Positions 1 through 11,736 are shown, numbered from the stretch's first letter. The stretch: DNA of 64,000 nucleotides from Nemopilema nomurai (GCA_003864495.1 PEDN01001357.1:434001-498000); one strand, 5' to 3'. Notes: generated from the sequence alone by a model not told the origin. Numbers and translations: made by a program.

Positions 1-1313
1 TATGCATTATAATATACACGCTTTCGCGACGAACGTGAGTTAAGTGGTTCTAAAACTTTCATTCGCGTGGATGTAAGATACGAAGTAGCACTATGCGTTG
101 TACTGTCGTTTTAGATTCGAGTGGGATTTAGCGCCAATGAGAATTGCAATATTTCTAGTGATCAGAATAGGAAACACCTACTCCAACACTGATATAGATA
201 TTTGCATTAATGATATATGTTACTGGTAAATCTTTCAGTCACTACATTTCAGATGCCTTCTTGAGTAACCTTCATCATAACACACCGGTCAGGTCTTTAC
301 AAATATCGTCATCACTATCATTTTATCATATCAAATCTACTGAGTATAATTCTTTTCAAGTGAACTATTATGTCTTGGTTTATACTCATAATCATAGTTT
401 TCATGGAGTTATTATACCCATAAGCATTAGAACGGACTTTATATGACCGTATTTAAGTCGCGTCAAATTCATATCAGACAAAATTTTTAAATTCCACGTA
501 AAAGCGACTATTTAACGTGAAACTTCAATTATATGCTGCGCTAGTTATGTTCAAACAATACAATACTGCTCTTATGCAATTGGTTTGAAATGATTTTCGT
601 GAATAGAGAACCTTTGAAATTTATCAAAATATAAATTATATAAACTAGTACCCCTTTAATTCATTGCTTCTCTCTGCCGAACAATTATGGCTAAAATATG
701 TTTTTAAAGACTAAAAATTCCGCTTTTTACGTACATTTAACGCCATTTTATTGTTTGTAAATCATATCAACAGGGCCGGTGAAACCAGAGAGGGTGGGGG
801 GCTCACTATTTTCGAGAGCAAACAATTTTTAAGGCCACGAAGAATGAAATAGGAAGAAGTTTGTTATTTTGTAGCAAGGAGATCAACTAGTTTATAGTGT
901 ATTTTACTGAGTAGGGCCCTGAACTAAGCGCTTTTATAATCTTCACATTTTAACCACCAATTGTTTGCATTGGGTAAGCTAAACGCAATAAAGGCACCCC
1001 GAAAGGAACGATAGTATCTCCTTTTCGGTAGCAAAAGAATTAGGTCTGCGGTAATATTCGGGAATGGACGATAAAAACGGTTCACAATGGAATCTTGAAA
1101 GGATGAGAGCACACGAAACCACCACAGAAGCTTCATTCTTTAGAACAATCAGGTTATATTTCCAATGATCGATCGTTGTCGAGATGAAGTCACCTTCACG
1201 CTCTACTTTGAATTGCGATCGTTCTGAGAACGACAACCATTTTGGATTTTGCACTCTAAAGCATCAGACATCTATTCAAAACTGATGTTCGACTAGATTA
1301 ATGCACTTGGAAC
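1..1313. other. Upstream intergenic DNA, no gene recognised
   Basis: AT-rich sequence before the first tyrosinase signal-peptide exon. Short open frames (for example 210-446 and 979-1254) have no splice context, recognisable motif or protein-like composition. The last ~20 bases before the ATG, reading TTAATGCACTTGGAAC, are shared with the second gene copy at 11721-11736, so the duplicated block includes at least part of the 5' UTR. No clear TATA box was identified. Confidence 0.5.
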
Positions 1314-4300
1314 ATGTTATGGAGATGGCTTCTGGCTCAGGGTCTCCTGTTGGTTTATTGTAACGGTGAGTTGAAGCAGTGAAAACAGTGATAGAAGTTG
1401 GTATGTTACAAGTAAATAAACCGGAAGATTTTCAGTCGAAACATTGCTCGTTATGAAATTTTGCGTATTTTTGCGGGACTCTCTCATTGGAACGGCAGAG
1501 AAACTCTGAACCATGCATACCGGTTTCTGTTGCCTTTTTATTAACCCAGTCGTTAGAAACATATATTCATTACTCTTGCTATAAATCTTGTTTTCAACAC
1601 TTGATTTTCTGGTTGTGAATTTTGCCCACTGTCGTCAGATACACGTAATCAGGGGGGGTGGAAGAATTAAAATAATGGCAGAACGTACAAATTTGGGTCT
1701 GTTACTAGGAGAGACTCAAGGCAGTTCCCCCTTCTCTCTCCCCTGCTACTTGCGTATACCATAAATCCTCGAATTAGCCCTCTAGCGGCTTATTTATTTT
1801 TTATATTTTTGGATGGGGGCTTATTCGAGGGGTTGCCTTATTCAAAGGAGGGGGGGGGGGGGGTTAAAAACAAAATATTCTGGAACTCAGTGTATATAGT
1901 GAAGGAGACATTATTAAAAGACCTCGTATATTTTAGTCAGAATTTATTTATGAACATTTGATTAAATTATGAACAAAAATATAAATTTTTGTGGTAGTTC
2001 ACTAAAATAAAAAAATCGAGGGAGGGCTTATTGAAAATTTGTAGTTCTAGGGTGAGGGATTATTCGAGGGGGGGGGGCTTTTTCGAGGGGGGTGGCAATT
2101 CGAGGATTTACGGTATGCTACTAATCCTATTTGTATGAGTTTAAATTTGTTGAAATTTGGGTCAACGCTTGTTCTCTGAAAATTCATCAGTCATTAGAAA
2201 TAATTACAGCCTGGCTATCGCTTGCTGTACCCATTAAGTCGTCCAATACATAGACCCTCTTTTAAACCCAAACTGTGAGCTTGCAGAGCTTGTTAGACTG
2301 AACCAGGGTGAATACAGATGGGGGCGAGGGTATCATACGCTGGGAGCGCGTGCGACCTTAGAGACAAAAGGGATAATTTAGGGGTGCATGAATTAGGGGT
2401 AGGTGGGCTGTGCACCTTGAAAATATTGGAAGACCCAAAGCAGAAACATAGTATTTTGTTGGGAATGGTCCTGACTAAATGATTTCTGAAGTATTTCTTT
2501 GTTAAGTTTTGCAACTCCAGCACTATGCTCCGTTTTCGTGCGTGTTCTCTTGCCTCTGTTGACTTCGCAATGTCTCTGTCTTCCAGCAACGGTTCCTGAA
2601 AGAAAAGACCTAGTCATCATTTTGGACTGCTCCCGAAGCATCACTGGAAGTACCTATAGCCACGATGTCATATTTCTGAAGTACCTCGTCAACCGTCTCA
2701 GCATATCTCCAAGTTCTGTGCGGCTGTCAGTTATTACATTCGCATCAAATGCAAAAGTTGAATTCAATTTCGAGCAATTTGTCAACAGGGAATGCGTCTT
2801 GAGAAAACTGACGCAAATTAAGAAAAGGTAATCGAAATCTACGGATCTTTCTCAAAATTGAACTTCAAAATGGAATTAGTTTGTACTAAAAATTCATGTT
2901 ATGTGGACCCTTCTAGGGTGAGTTAATTGTTCTGAATATTTTGATATTTCTTGAGATTTGACCGTAATTGGCCGAAATTGAAACATAAAGGAAAAGCTAA
3001 TTTTTTTAAAGATAAAGATAAAAATCAGACAATTAATTTTCAAAAAGCTTTTCCTCATATTACTAGTTACGTTAGAATGTTTGTCGTTAGAATGTTTTAT
3101 TCAAAGCTCCATGAGTTGCTTGGATCTTGTACGGGTTTTGGAATTTTATATTTTAATTTCACATCTTTAAGACGGGCTAATACCAAAGAAAATATACGAT
3201 TACTAAGTACATTATGCTTTGTTTTACTATGAACTTTTGGAAATACTTTCTCGTCCTATTATTAAAAATTTCATTTGCGTTACAGACGAAGAAAGGGCAG
3301 GACGAATATTGGTGCCGCAATTCGCAAAGCTGTTCACTTGTTCAAGAGTTACAAAGGGTTTGCCAAAAATCGAGAAATATATTTGATATCAGATGGAAAG
3401 TTCAACGAAGGAAGATACCCTAAAGAGGATCTCAAAACATTAGCAGGTCTTGGAGTTAAGATACATGCTTTCGCTGTTGGAAGAAGACCAAATGAAAAGA
3501 ATCTGAAAGAAATCGCTAGCAGTGTAAATGACTATACAAGACTAAGAAATGATGGAAAGAATTTCAAAGAAGTCGTTGTCAAATTAACTAACAAGAGAGG
3601 TTTGCTTGCTACTAGTTTAATAATTTATTATGATCTCTATTTTTTGGAAGAACTCACGATGAAGCATTTCAAGGGTTTTTGAAACTAAGAATCATAGAAA
3701 GAGCGGAAAAATATCCGACCCGAGCGAGACTCGAACTCACGACCCCTGACTTTGTACGCCAAGTGCTCTACGCTGAGCTATCAAGCAGCACTCGAGGCCA
3801 TCCACCTATCCGCACTGCCCCTCTCTTTTACCGATTGCACACATATAACCCTTCGTAAGAAATCCTGTTGCCTATGACACGTTTTGGAAACTCAAAGTTC
3901 GAAAGTAAAAGGCCATTCATATACGGTGACTCTCATGTGCTGAAAGCTGGTCAAAGCATGTTTCAACAACGTTCGATACTTGTTCTGAGCCTTGGTTCAT
4001 GTGAATCATTTGGTTCAAATAGGGACACCAGATGTTAGGGTTGTAGTGTAGGGCCTTGGTTGGTGCTGAAGGACAATTCTTCCACTAGCATAATCATATA
4101 TTCTTAGGATTCGTGTACATGTTATGAATATTGGCATGGGTATGTTCTACCCATATAATTTTGACACTATTATTTAAACAAGGGGATATAAATTGGCCTT
4201 TTCATTATTCGCAACGTGTGTTCTTATCAAGATCATGAAATATTGAATATATTTATCTATATTTGAAATGTGATGATTGTCATTAACACATGGCTTGAGT

Positions 4301-7300
4301 GCTCGAAGTGGTCATCAACTAGGTTTCTACAATATTGATCAATCTCTTCATGGAATTTATATATTCAAGGATAATTCCTGCCCCCTCTGTCCGTCCTGAA
4401 AGAAGGCAGGCGCCCATTCCCCCCCCCCCCCCCACGGAAGGCGCCTCTGGTTGCTTATACTAGATTTACCAAGAGAGGGTTCTTGATCCAAACTTCCATA
4501 CAGTGGAATAGAAGAATCTAATAAACCGAATCGAATCTAATAAACCAATTTAATTAGACGGCAATGTTCAATAAGATTTGTGTCTTGAAAACAATTACGA
4601 ATATAGAGCTGTATTGAACAATTTCTGAGCAAGTGTTTGATTACTGAAACCTTGAATACAAAGTCTTTGTACTTTTCTACACTTTTAGATAGCTATACGA
4701 AATGCAAAGGGCAAGGAGCAATGGTATTGGACGAATGTGGGCGTGAATGCAAGTGTTCTAATGGCGTTTTGCGCGATTGTCATCGCGTTAGACGCGAGTT
4801 TACAACATTCACCCCGGAAGAGAAGAAGCGATATTTACAGGCCTACTTCACCATAACAACCGTAAAACCACTGAAATCTAGATTTGTCAAATTTATCCGT
4901 AAGCACGCGGATTACTTTTGGGCAGGTAAGCACCTCTTCATCTTATGCCTATGCAGTTATATTCTCGGATGCTTGATTATTATTAATGATTAATGATCAA
5001 TGATTAATGATTAATGATCAATGATTAATGATTAATGATCAACGATCAATGATTAATAAAATGAACCTGAATGACATAGAAGTTTCGCCCTCTTCATGCC
5101 AGTTGACATAGAATGAAATGATATACCAGTCGTTTCATTCAAATTTCAACTCAACTTCCTATAGTTTGTTTATTGTTGAAGAGAAAACTATTATTGTGAG
5201 CTGCTAGATATATAGCTGGATTAATCTTTATATATTTTGTCAATACTTTGAGAATTGCACATTGAATTTCAATTTTTTTCTGCTCATTGTCTTATAGGTA
5301 TTCACAAAACGTACCAGTTCTTTCCATGGCATCGTTGGTATGTCTACCAATTTGAGAATTTATTGCGTGAGGTGGATTGTCGAGTAACTGTTCCATTTTG
5401 GGATTGGAGCTATTGGAACAAAGAAGCTTGGAAGGTGGGGATTCACATATGGAGGGACGATGAGTGTAAGTATAGCCAAACTAGATTTCGGAACATTGTT
5501 AACAAAGGTGTTCAAATTCGACACGGGAGCACTAAAAGATGTTTGCTATCGGTATTCTGTCCTTCCTTCAATGTATTGGAGTTTATAGGCCCTTCTTATA
5601 AGAAACGGTACCCCTTGGTAGGTATTGTCAACTGCCAGGAATGGGGTGTCTCGGTCGAGTTAGTAAATAATATCTCATTGGTAGTACACGCCTTTTTTTA
5701 AGGAGCCACTTTATAAGGAACCTACATGTAGAAGGCCGAAATATTTAAAGAACTTATACTACTAAAAACGAAATCCCTAAGGAACTTTTCGATTTGAAAT
5801 TTTTTATAACTGCAAGCATCAATAACTAAAAAGCCGATTCCATTCATTTGCAGCCATTACTCGCGTAGATTGTTTGCTATTCGTGTGTCAAGTGCTTCAT
5901 TGAGTAGTTTCCACATATGCTGTCTCGCCCCTCTCTCTATTAAGTGCTAAGGCTTATTGTAGTCAAAGCACCGAAAGTGAGAACTTAAGGAACTTTTAAG
6001 GAACTTTTGGTACTAGAATCTGAAGTATGAATCAAGTGCTTCATTGAGCAGTTTCCGCATAGAGTTTCTCTCAGTCCAGCACCAATTTAACTGTGTCTAT
6101 TTGAGCTAAAGAAACGGCACCTTAAGTTTAGAGTAAGCTGTATATAATAGTGTTGGAATTTGGCGAAGAAGCACTAACATATTTTTGAACTTGTCAGTGA
6201 TCTGCTCATAGGTTTTAAATGTCAAACATGATCTGGGATATATTTAAATGAGTCAAAACAAATGTTTAGTATTCAGCAATTAACAAGGGAAACATTATTT
6301 TGCAGATGGTTTTGGAGGCAATGGCGAGAAATCGAAAACCTATTGCGTTCAAACTGGTCCATTCAACGAGTCAGCGTGGTCGCATCCAGCGAATGAAAAG
6401 ATAGACGCTGTGTTAGGTTCAACATACAGCGTCACGAATCAATGCAGTAGGAAATTCTTAGCAGATCGTTACTACAAGCCGTGTTTACGGAGGTCCTTCA
6501 ACAGTCGCCCCCCAAATCTTGCTCATGTTTTGCAAACCATTGCCATTCCATGCCTGAATTTCAAAGAATTTGATTTTTTAGTCAGAGGGAGCTACCACAA
6601 CAATATTCACAATGAAATAGGTACGACTTTTGCAGGTTTATTCGTTGCATTGACATTAGCGAATCGTTGAATAAGTTCAGACTTATCAATTTATTTGGCT
6701 TCCATATTTTCTATAGACAGCATTGCCTGGTTATTGAGTCTTTTTTAGGATATTTTTTACCTCGAGTATGTTTTAATAAATTTAAGTTTATAAAATGATC
6801 TCTCAGCAGTGGCGACAGTAACTGGAATTGTTACAAACAGAACAACTATTTTGTATACTTCTGGAGAATGAACTCACTCTGCTTCCCAGCATTAAACTGA
6901 TAATTTCCAAGACTAATGTTTAGTCTTCAATTCCTTCTTGAACTCATTCACAAATGATCTCAATTCGGTTTCAAAATTTTCTGTAAAATCATCTGGATAT
7001 GCTGAAATTACAGCTATTGCTGCAATACCCAGTTCAGGCAACTCATACTTTGCCAATGACTTGGGGTAAAGAAACTTGAAAAGGTTTGTTACTAAACTTT
7101 GACCTTTATATAGCCTGGTTTCCACTTGATCGATCACGATCGCTCACGATCACTGACGATCGCTGAAGTCTTGCAGCGATCTGGATCGCTCGTGATCGCT
7201 CGTGATCTCTCACGATCTTTCACGATTGCTGAGGATTCCTGCGTTTCTGGATGCTTCTGTTGCGCTTTTTGCAGATTTCTTGAAATGGCAGATGTAGACG

Positions 7301-9236
7301 AAAAAAGTTCTGGGGGTACATGTCAGCTCACGTGAACATGTCACGTGAAATATGTTTATGTGTACGATGATTTTTGTGCCATTTGTCGCTTGGAATATGT
7401 TTATGTGTATGATGGTTTTTGTGCCACATGTCACGTGAAATATGTCTATGTGTACGATGATTTTTGTGCCACTTGTCACGTGAAATATGTTTATGTGTTT
7501 GATGATTTTTGTGCCACTTGTCACGTGAAATATGTTCATGTGTATGATGGTTTTTGTGCCACATGTCCCTTGGATATGATCATGTGTACGATGGATTTTG
7601 TGCCACTTGTCACGTGAAATATGTTTATGTGTATGATGATTTTTGTGCCACTTGTCACTTGGAATATGTTCATGTGTATGATGGTTTTTGTGCCACATGT
7701 CACTTGGATATGTTCATGTGTACGATGGATTTTGTGCCACATGTCACGTGAAATATGTTCATGTGTATGATGGTTTTTGTGCCACTTGTCACGTGAAATA
7801 TGTTTATGTGTATGATGATTTTTGTGCCACTTGTCACTTGGAATATGTTCATGTGTATGATGGTTTTTGTGCCACATGTCACTTGGATATGTTCATGTGT
7901 ACGATGGATTTTGTGCCACATGTCACGTGAAATATGTTCATGTGTATGATGGTTTTTGTGCCACATGTCACTTGGATATGTTCATGTGTACGATATTGGT
8001 TTTGCCACAATGTTTCTTGTGTGCATATTCTTGCTAAGCTATGGCTCGTCTCTCATTAGAAATCTCTCTTTTTAGAACTTGGTCATACAGTTTAATTGCA
8101 TAATTTCATTCAAAACTTTGTGCCAAAGACATCTTAGCAATTGATTCAATGTTTTCTTTAGATATGATTTGAGAGCTTGCTATCATAAAGGTGTGGAATA
8201 AATAGTGTCGATGCGGATTAAAGAAGAAAATAAACAAATAGGTTTTCATTGAACAAGCTAAAGCAACAACGACAGAAACAACGTCATAATATGATCGTGC
8301 TTGCGAATAGGGTATCTTTTGTGCGTCTTTCGTACGCGACGAGATGAAAATATCAACCCGATCCTAGAAACTTCTTCACCTTCTAGACGATGATTCATGC
8401 TACGTTTGCTTTCCAGGGGGTGAGATGTCTTCAGACTATGCAGCCAATGCACCTGAGTTCTTCCTCCACCACGCATTCCTCGATAATATTTGGTACCGAT
8501 GGCAGAACAAAGGCAGTCTATGCAAATTCGCATACTTTCCAACAAATGTTTCAGCATTAATACATGGACCGTTCGATACAATCGACTTTGTGGATTCTAG
8601 TAATCAAGGTCATTGCGTTCGAGTTCGGTATGATGACTTCATTGGTCGTGTGGTTCCACAGGGAACAATTCTTGGTAAGTGCAAGATTACTTTGAGTAAA
8701 TGCAACAACAACAACGATAGGGAGATTTCCTAATTGGTATAACTGTTGAACTAAAACAATAGGATTAAAGGGATCCTCGTTGTTAAGGATGCTTTCGTAT
8801 CATTGTCTATGGAATGTCGTATTAGGTAATACAGTTTTTGGCCATTTTAATAGCATTGCGGGTTGAAAAGAGCCGTAGAGTATGTAAAGGTCTTTGCTTC
8901 AAAGGAAGCCTAAGACGCTAATATGAAAAAGTTAATCTGAGGAAATAAGGGCTGTCTTAGAGTAACGTGTCTATTTTGGAACAGAAATTTCTCTGAAAAG
9001 TGCATCAGGTCACCCATTGTCATTAATTGAGCCCAAAATGCATGAAAAGCCTTAGATTTTAGTTTGTAATCCTGGCAATGAAGTGCTGAGATTCGATTTA
9101 TGATTATTCATTAGATGAACCAGATGATCATGCCCCCAAGCTTTGTCCCGAAGAAGAGTCTGATACCGGATCAGAAGGGAAGATTTTTAGGCCGCCGTTT
9201 CAAGTGCTACAAGAGATGATTAAAAATAGAGCATGA
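1314..9236 (+). CDS. Secreted VWA-domain tyrosinase, copy 1
   Basis: Predicted copper phenol oxidase exported from the cell, 568 aa. Exons: 1314-1365, 2587-2827, 3286-3599, 4689-4925, 5298-5465, 6306-6620, 8417-8674, 9115-9236; all joins keep frame (intron phases 1,2,1,1,1,1,1). Residues 1-17 are a hydrophobic signal peptide. Residues ~24-200 are a von Willebrand A domain with a complete MIDAS: D31-x-S33-x-S35, T104 and D134 (SDG). A Cys-rich segment (~203-240) leads into the tyrosinase core. CuA: H284-x8-H293 in the FFPWHR context, with H275 as likely first ligand. CuB: H435-x3-H439 and the FFLHHAFLD His pair at 460-461. The tail is short and acidic. Known family members oxidise phenols or DOPA for melanin, sclerotisation or adhesion; the substrate here is unknown. 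The tail looks shortened relative to copy 2. Intron 3 has a tRNA-like insertion and intron 6 a minisatellite. Confidence 0.88.
1754..2118. repeat. MITE-like element with TAAATCCTCGAATT terminal inverted repeats
   Basis: The left end reads TATACCATAAATCCTCGAATT and the right end is its near-exact reverse complement (AATTCGAGGATTTACGGTAT). Between them are G-runs and CTTATTCGAGG motifs and no coding sequence. Length is about 365 bp. It lies in intron 1 of the first tyrosinase gene and is absent from the same intron of copy 2. Confidence 0.7.
3715..3800 (-). repeat. tRNA-derived insertion (SINE head or tRNA pseudogene)
   Basis: On the minus strand the sequence has a box A-like TAGCTCAGCGTAGAGC and a box B-like GAGTTCGAGTCTC at tRNA spacing, with D-arm, anticodon-arm and T-arm-like stretches. 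The acceptor stem does not pair, so this is not a working tRNA gene. It lies in intron 3 of the first tyrosinase gene; I do not see it in the matching intron of copy 2. Confidence 0.6.
4978..5058. repeat. ATTAATGATTAATGATCA simple tandem repeat
   Basis: Repeats of ATTAATG/ATCAATG about 50 bases after the donor of exon 4. The same repeat sits at the same place in copy 2 (15718-15797), so it predates or was copied with the duplication. Confidence 0.8.
5685..6030 (-). repeat. Truncated MITE, inverted relative to the 10.7-11.1 kb copy
   Basis: Begins with a TACACGCC...AAGGAGCC inverted-repeat end, then follows the reverse complement of 10687-11079 for over 300 bp (shared landmarks: CTACATGTAGAAGGC, GTGTCAAGTGCTTC, CGCCCCTCTCTCTATTA). 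The second end is missing. A fragment resembling its interior (TCAAGTGCTTCATTGAG) recurs at about 6030-6075. It lies in intron 5 of copy 1 and is not seen in copy 2. Confidence 0.75.
7128..7235. repeat. GATCGCT/CACGATC imperfect tandem and foldback repeat
   Basis: Repeated ~10-base words (ATCGCTCACG, GATCGCTCGT) occur in both orientations around a short centre near 7170-7180, so the strand can fold on itself. It sits just left of the 45-bp minisatellite in intron 6 of tyrosinase copy 1. Confidence 0.7.
7330..7995. repeat. 45-bp minisatellite, about 15 copies
   Basis: Units contain the words CACGTGAAATATG, ATGTGTAYGATG and TTTTTGTGCCAC at a period of 45 bases (TTTTTGTGCC at 7371 and 7416, and so on). 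Variants alternate CACGTGAA with CACTTGGA/CCCTTGGA. Because 45 is divisible by three and the unit lacks stops in some frames, long open frames with a 15-residue period appear on both strands; I treat these as artefacts. The array is intronic and missing from copy 2. Confidence 0.92.
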
Positions 9237-9728
9237 CAAAGAAATGAAAGCAAGGAGACAAGAATGGAATTGACCTGCTTTGTTGCAGCCATCATGAACT
9301 TAGTAAATCCTTACCAAAATGACTAAAGTGAGTAATTTAAAAATGAACACCGAAACTGACTTATGAACCAAGTAAGTGATTTATGAAACAAGAAGCCTAC
9401 CACTGACCCAAGAAAATAACCCAAGAACCAAGCCACTGACATTTCAAATCACATAAGCCACTGATATTTCAAATCACATAGATGTTCTATGGATCAAGTT
9501 GCTAACCTATGAACCAAGAAACTCACCTGCAAACTAGGTAACTGAGCCTAGTTACTGATTTACAGAATTGGGTAAGCTAGGTCGTCCTTTCACCTGTTTT
9601 GGAGTCTTTCTACATTTCAATGACATACAATGAAATGACATGGCAAGGGTGTGGCAAGGGCGTGGTCAGTGTGATTTTAAAATTGTGAAGGAAAAGATCA
9701 CGTACATTGGGTTTCCCAAGAGTTTCTC

Positions 9729-9947
9729 AAAGGCATTGAGTCATGGTAAATAGCGGTTTTCAACGAGCTGTTGTCTGTTTTCATGAGATAAATTGGCTTT
9801 CATCTGATCGGACATCAACTGCGAGGTTAAAACATCATGTGTGCAGTTTGCTTGATAGCCAATCAGATCAACGGAGCTATCATAATGACTCAGCAATTTT
9901 TGCAATATGGGTATGCGCTTTCAATTTATCATGACTCAATGCCTTTA
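9729..9947. repeat. Short MITE with 17-bp terminal inverted repeats
   Basis: Left end AAAGGCATTGAGTCATG (9729-9745) and right end CATGACTCAATGCCTTT (to 9947) are exact reverse complements. The interior (about 185 bp) has no coding signal; the 63-residue open frame inside is dismissed. Confidence 0.75.
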
Positions 9948-10686
9948 AAGCTTCTTTAGATTATTTCTCAAAATCAAGAAACGACAATTAGCTAGAATGT
10001 CATGTTAACTCCAAAGCTTAGGAATAATTATGACGCTTAAAATGTTCGTTGAGATTTAGTTAAATTGCACATTTATATACGTCACAAACTGCTTTTTCTG
10101 AAAAAAATTTTGTCGTATTTTTCCGGCGATTCTGGATTTTGAGCGTCTATATCTGGAAAACGAGTAAAGATTTTTGAAAAAATTTACCATAGCTTCTAAC
10201 TCTCGTTTAGCTTCCAATTTCTCCAAAAGCCCCAGAAAAAAGTTTTTTGGGCTAGAGTAGCCCTTTAAGCATAATTGTAACGCTTAAAATTTTTGTTAAG
10301 ATTTAGTTGAATTACACACTTGTGAGTTTTCTAGCTGCACACCCAAAATCTCAGGAAATAGTGCCATATTTTTAAAGCAGGCTCTAGCTTAGTAACTCCT
10401 TTGCTTTGTAACATTGTCTTAAAACGTCGCAATTTCTCTCTCTCAAAATATTTTCCAAAGAAAACCAATACTAAAATTTTTCATGCTAAAGTGCCAATTT
10501 AAAATCTCCAATTGAAACACACTGTAAAACGCTATTTTTTTAACTCCTGCTCCAGATTCTCTGCTACTGATTCAACCTGAAATTGTTAAACAGGTAGTAA
10601 CCTTTTTTAAGAAACTCCAAAAAGATAGGATGACTTTCTGAGCCGGAAAATAATACGTACCGGGTGTCTCTGTAACAATACGAATA

Positions 10687-11079
10687 TACACGCTTTTTTA
10701 TAAGGAACCTACCACAAGGCCTAGTTCCAAAAGTTCCTTATTCGTAGACCTCAAGTCATCATATTTTAGTACCCAAAGTTCCTTAAAAGTTCCTTAATTT
10801 TTATTGAACATCAATAAGCCTTAGCACATAATAGAGAGAGGGGCGAGATGGACTCAGCGGAAACTACTCAATAAAGCACTTGACACACGAATAGCAAACA
10901 ATCTATGCGAGTATTGGCTGCAAATGAATGGAACGGGCTTTTTAGCTCTTGATGTTTGCAGTTATAAAGAATTTCAAATCGAAAGGGCTTTCGTTTTTAG
11001 TAGTATAAGTTCTTTAAATATTTCAGCCTTCTACATGTAGGTTCCTTATAAAGTGGTTCCTTATAAAAGAAGCGTGTAC
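10687..11079 (+). repeat. MITE with TACACGCTTTTTTATAAGGAACC ends
   Basis: The left end at 10687 (TACACGCTTTTTTATAAGG) and the right end (CCTTATAAAAGAAGCGTGTA) are imperfect inverted repeats enclosing about 390 bp. The interior matches, in opposite orientation, the truncated element at 5685-6030. The sequence is rich in AAGTTCCTTA motifs and non-coding. Confidence 0.8.
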
Positions 11080-11120
11080 ACCCGGTCCTCTACCCTGGGT
11101 ACCGGTCCTCGCGTTCTAAA

Positions 11121-11441
11121 TGGATACTACCCTCACTTCTAAATTTTAGAACATGGGTTGTATCCAGTATTGGATGTTTACCTAAGCAATCCGATTATTT
11201 AGAATCCTGGTTTGAACTCTTGTTCTAATTAACTAACCATCTTTGTGTTCAAATACATTGCGCGGTGCCCCCTGAGGCCATGCTGCCGTGCCAACCGCCA
11301 GTCAACAATTCAATATTGCCAATGGTTAGTTAATTAGAACAAGAGTTCAAACCTGGATTCTAAATAATCGGATTGCTTAGGTAAACATCCGATACTGGAT
11401 ACAACCCATTTTCTAAAATTTAGAAGTGAGGGTAGTATCCA
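11121..11441. repeat. Long foldback element with ~120-bp arms
   Basis: Arm 1 (11121-11241) and arm 2 (11322-11441) are near-perfect reverse complements, with landmarks TGGATACTACCCTCACTTCT, CCGATTATTTAGAATCC and TTCTAATTAACTAACCAT. The ~80-base loop is GC-richer (about 11255-11310). No open frame is supported. Transcription across it would give a long hairpin. Confidence 0.88.
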
Positions 11442-11736
11442 TGTAGAATGAGCGGAGCTGGTGAAAAAAAACGTGTAATCGATGTTTAACTGAAGAGTTT
11501 TATCCAAGCTTAACTTTGTGGTTCAGTTTGAATTGGATTGAATCATTTTAATATTTCTCTACCCCCGGCAATGTCCCATTGTGGACGCTTGCGTTATTTG
11601 AGACCAACCAAACTCCTGCTTTGCTTCGTTCTAACACAAGGACTGAGCGGCTGAGTGGAACAACGAAAGCTTCTTGGCTTCAAAACAAAACACGAACCTG
11701 GCATCGACGTGTGAATTAGTTTAATGCACTTGGAAC

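Larger units (their letters stand above)
9237..11736. other. Spacer between the two tyrosinase genes
   Basis: No gene recognised. It is filled by at least three inverted-repeat elements (listed separately) and by a direct repeat of about 50 bases: GACGCTTAAAATGTTCGTTG at about 10030 and a diverged copy at about 10272. No polyadenylation signal could be assigned confidently to the first gene. Confidence 0.6.

Noticed and set aside
3715..3800. Functional tRNA gene on the minus strand
   Set aside because: The A and B boxes are present, but the acceptor stem does not pair and the anticodon arm is weak.
7210..7966. Histidine-rich and tyrosine/cysteine-rich periodic proteins on both strands
   Set aside because: Artefact of the 45-bp minisatellite within an intron; both strands are open in parallel.
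7330..7995. CRISPR-like regular array
   Set aside because: There are no unique spacers between repeats, the units are contiguous, and the DNA is clearly animal nuclear sequence.
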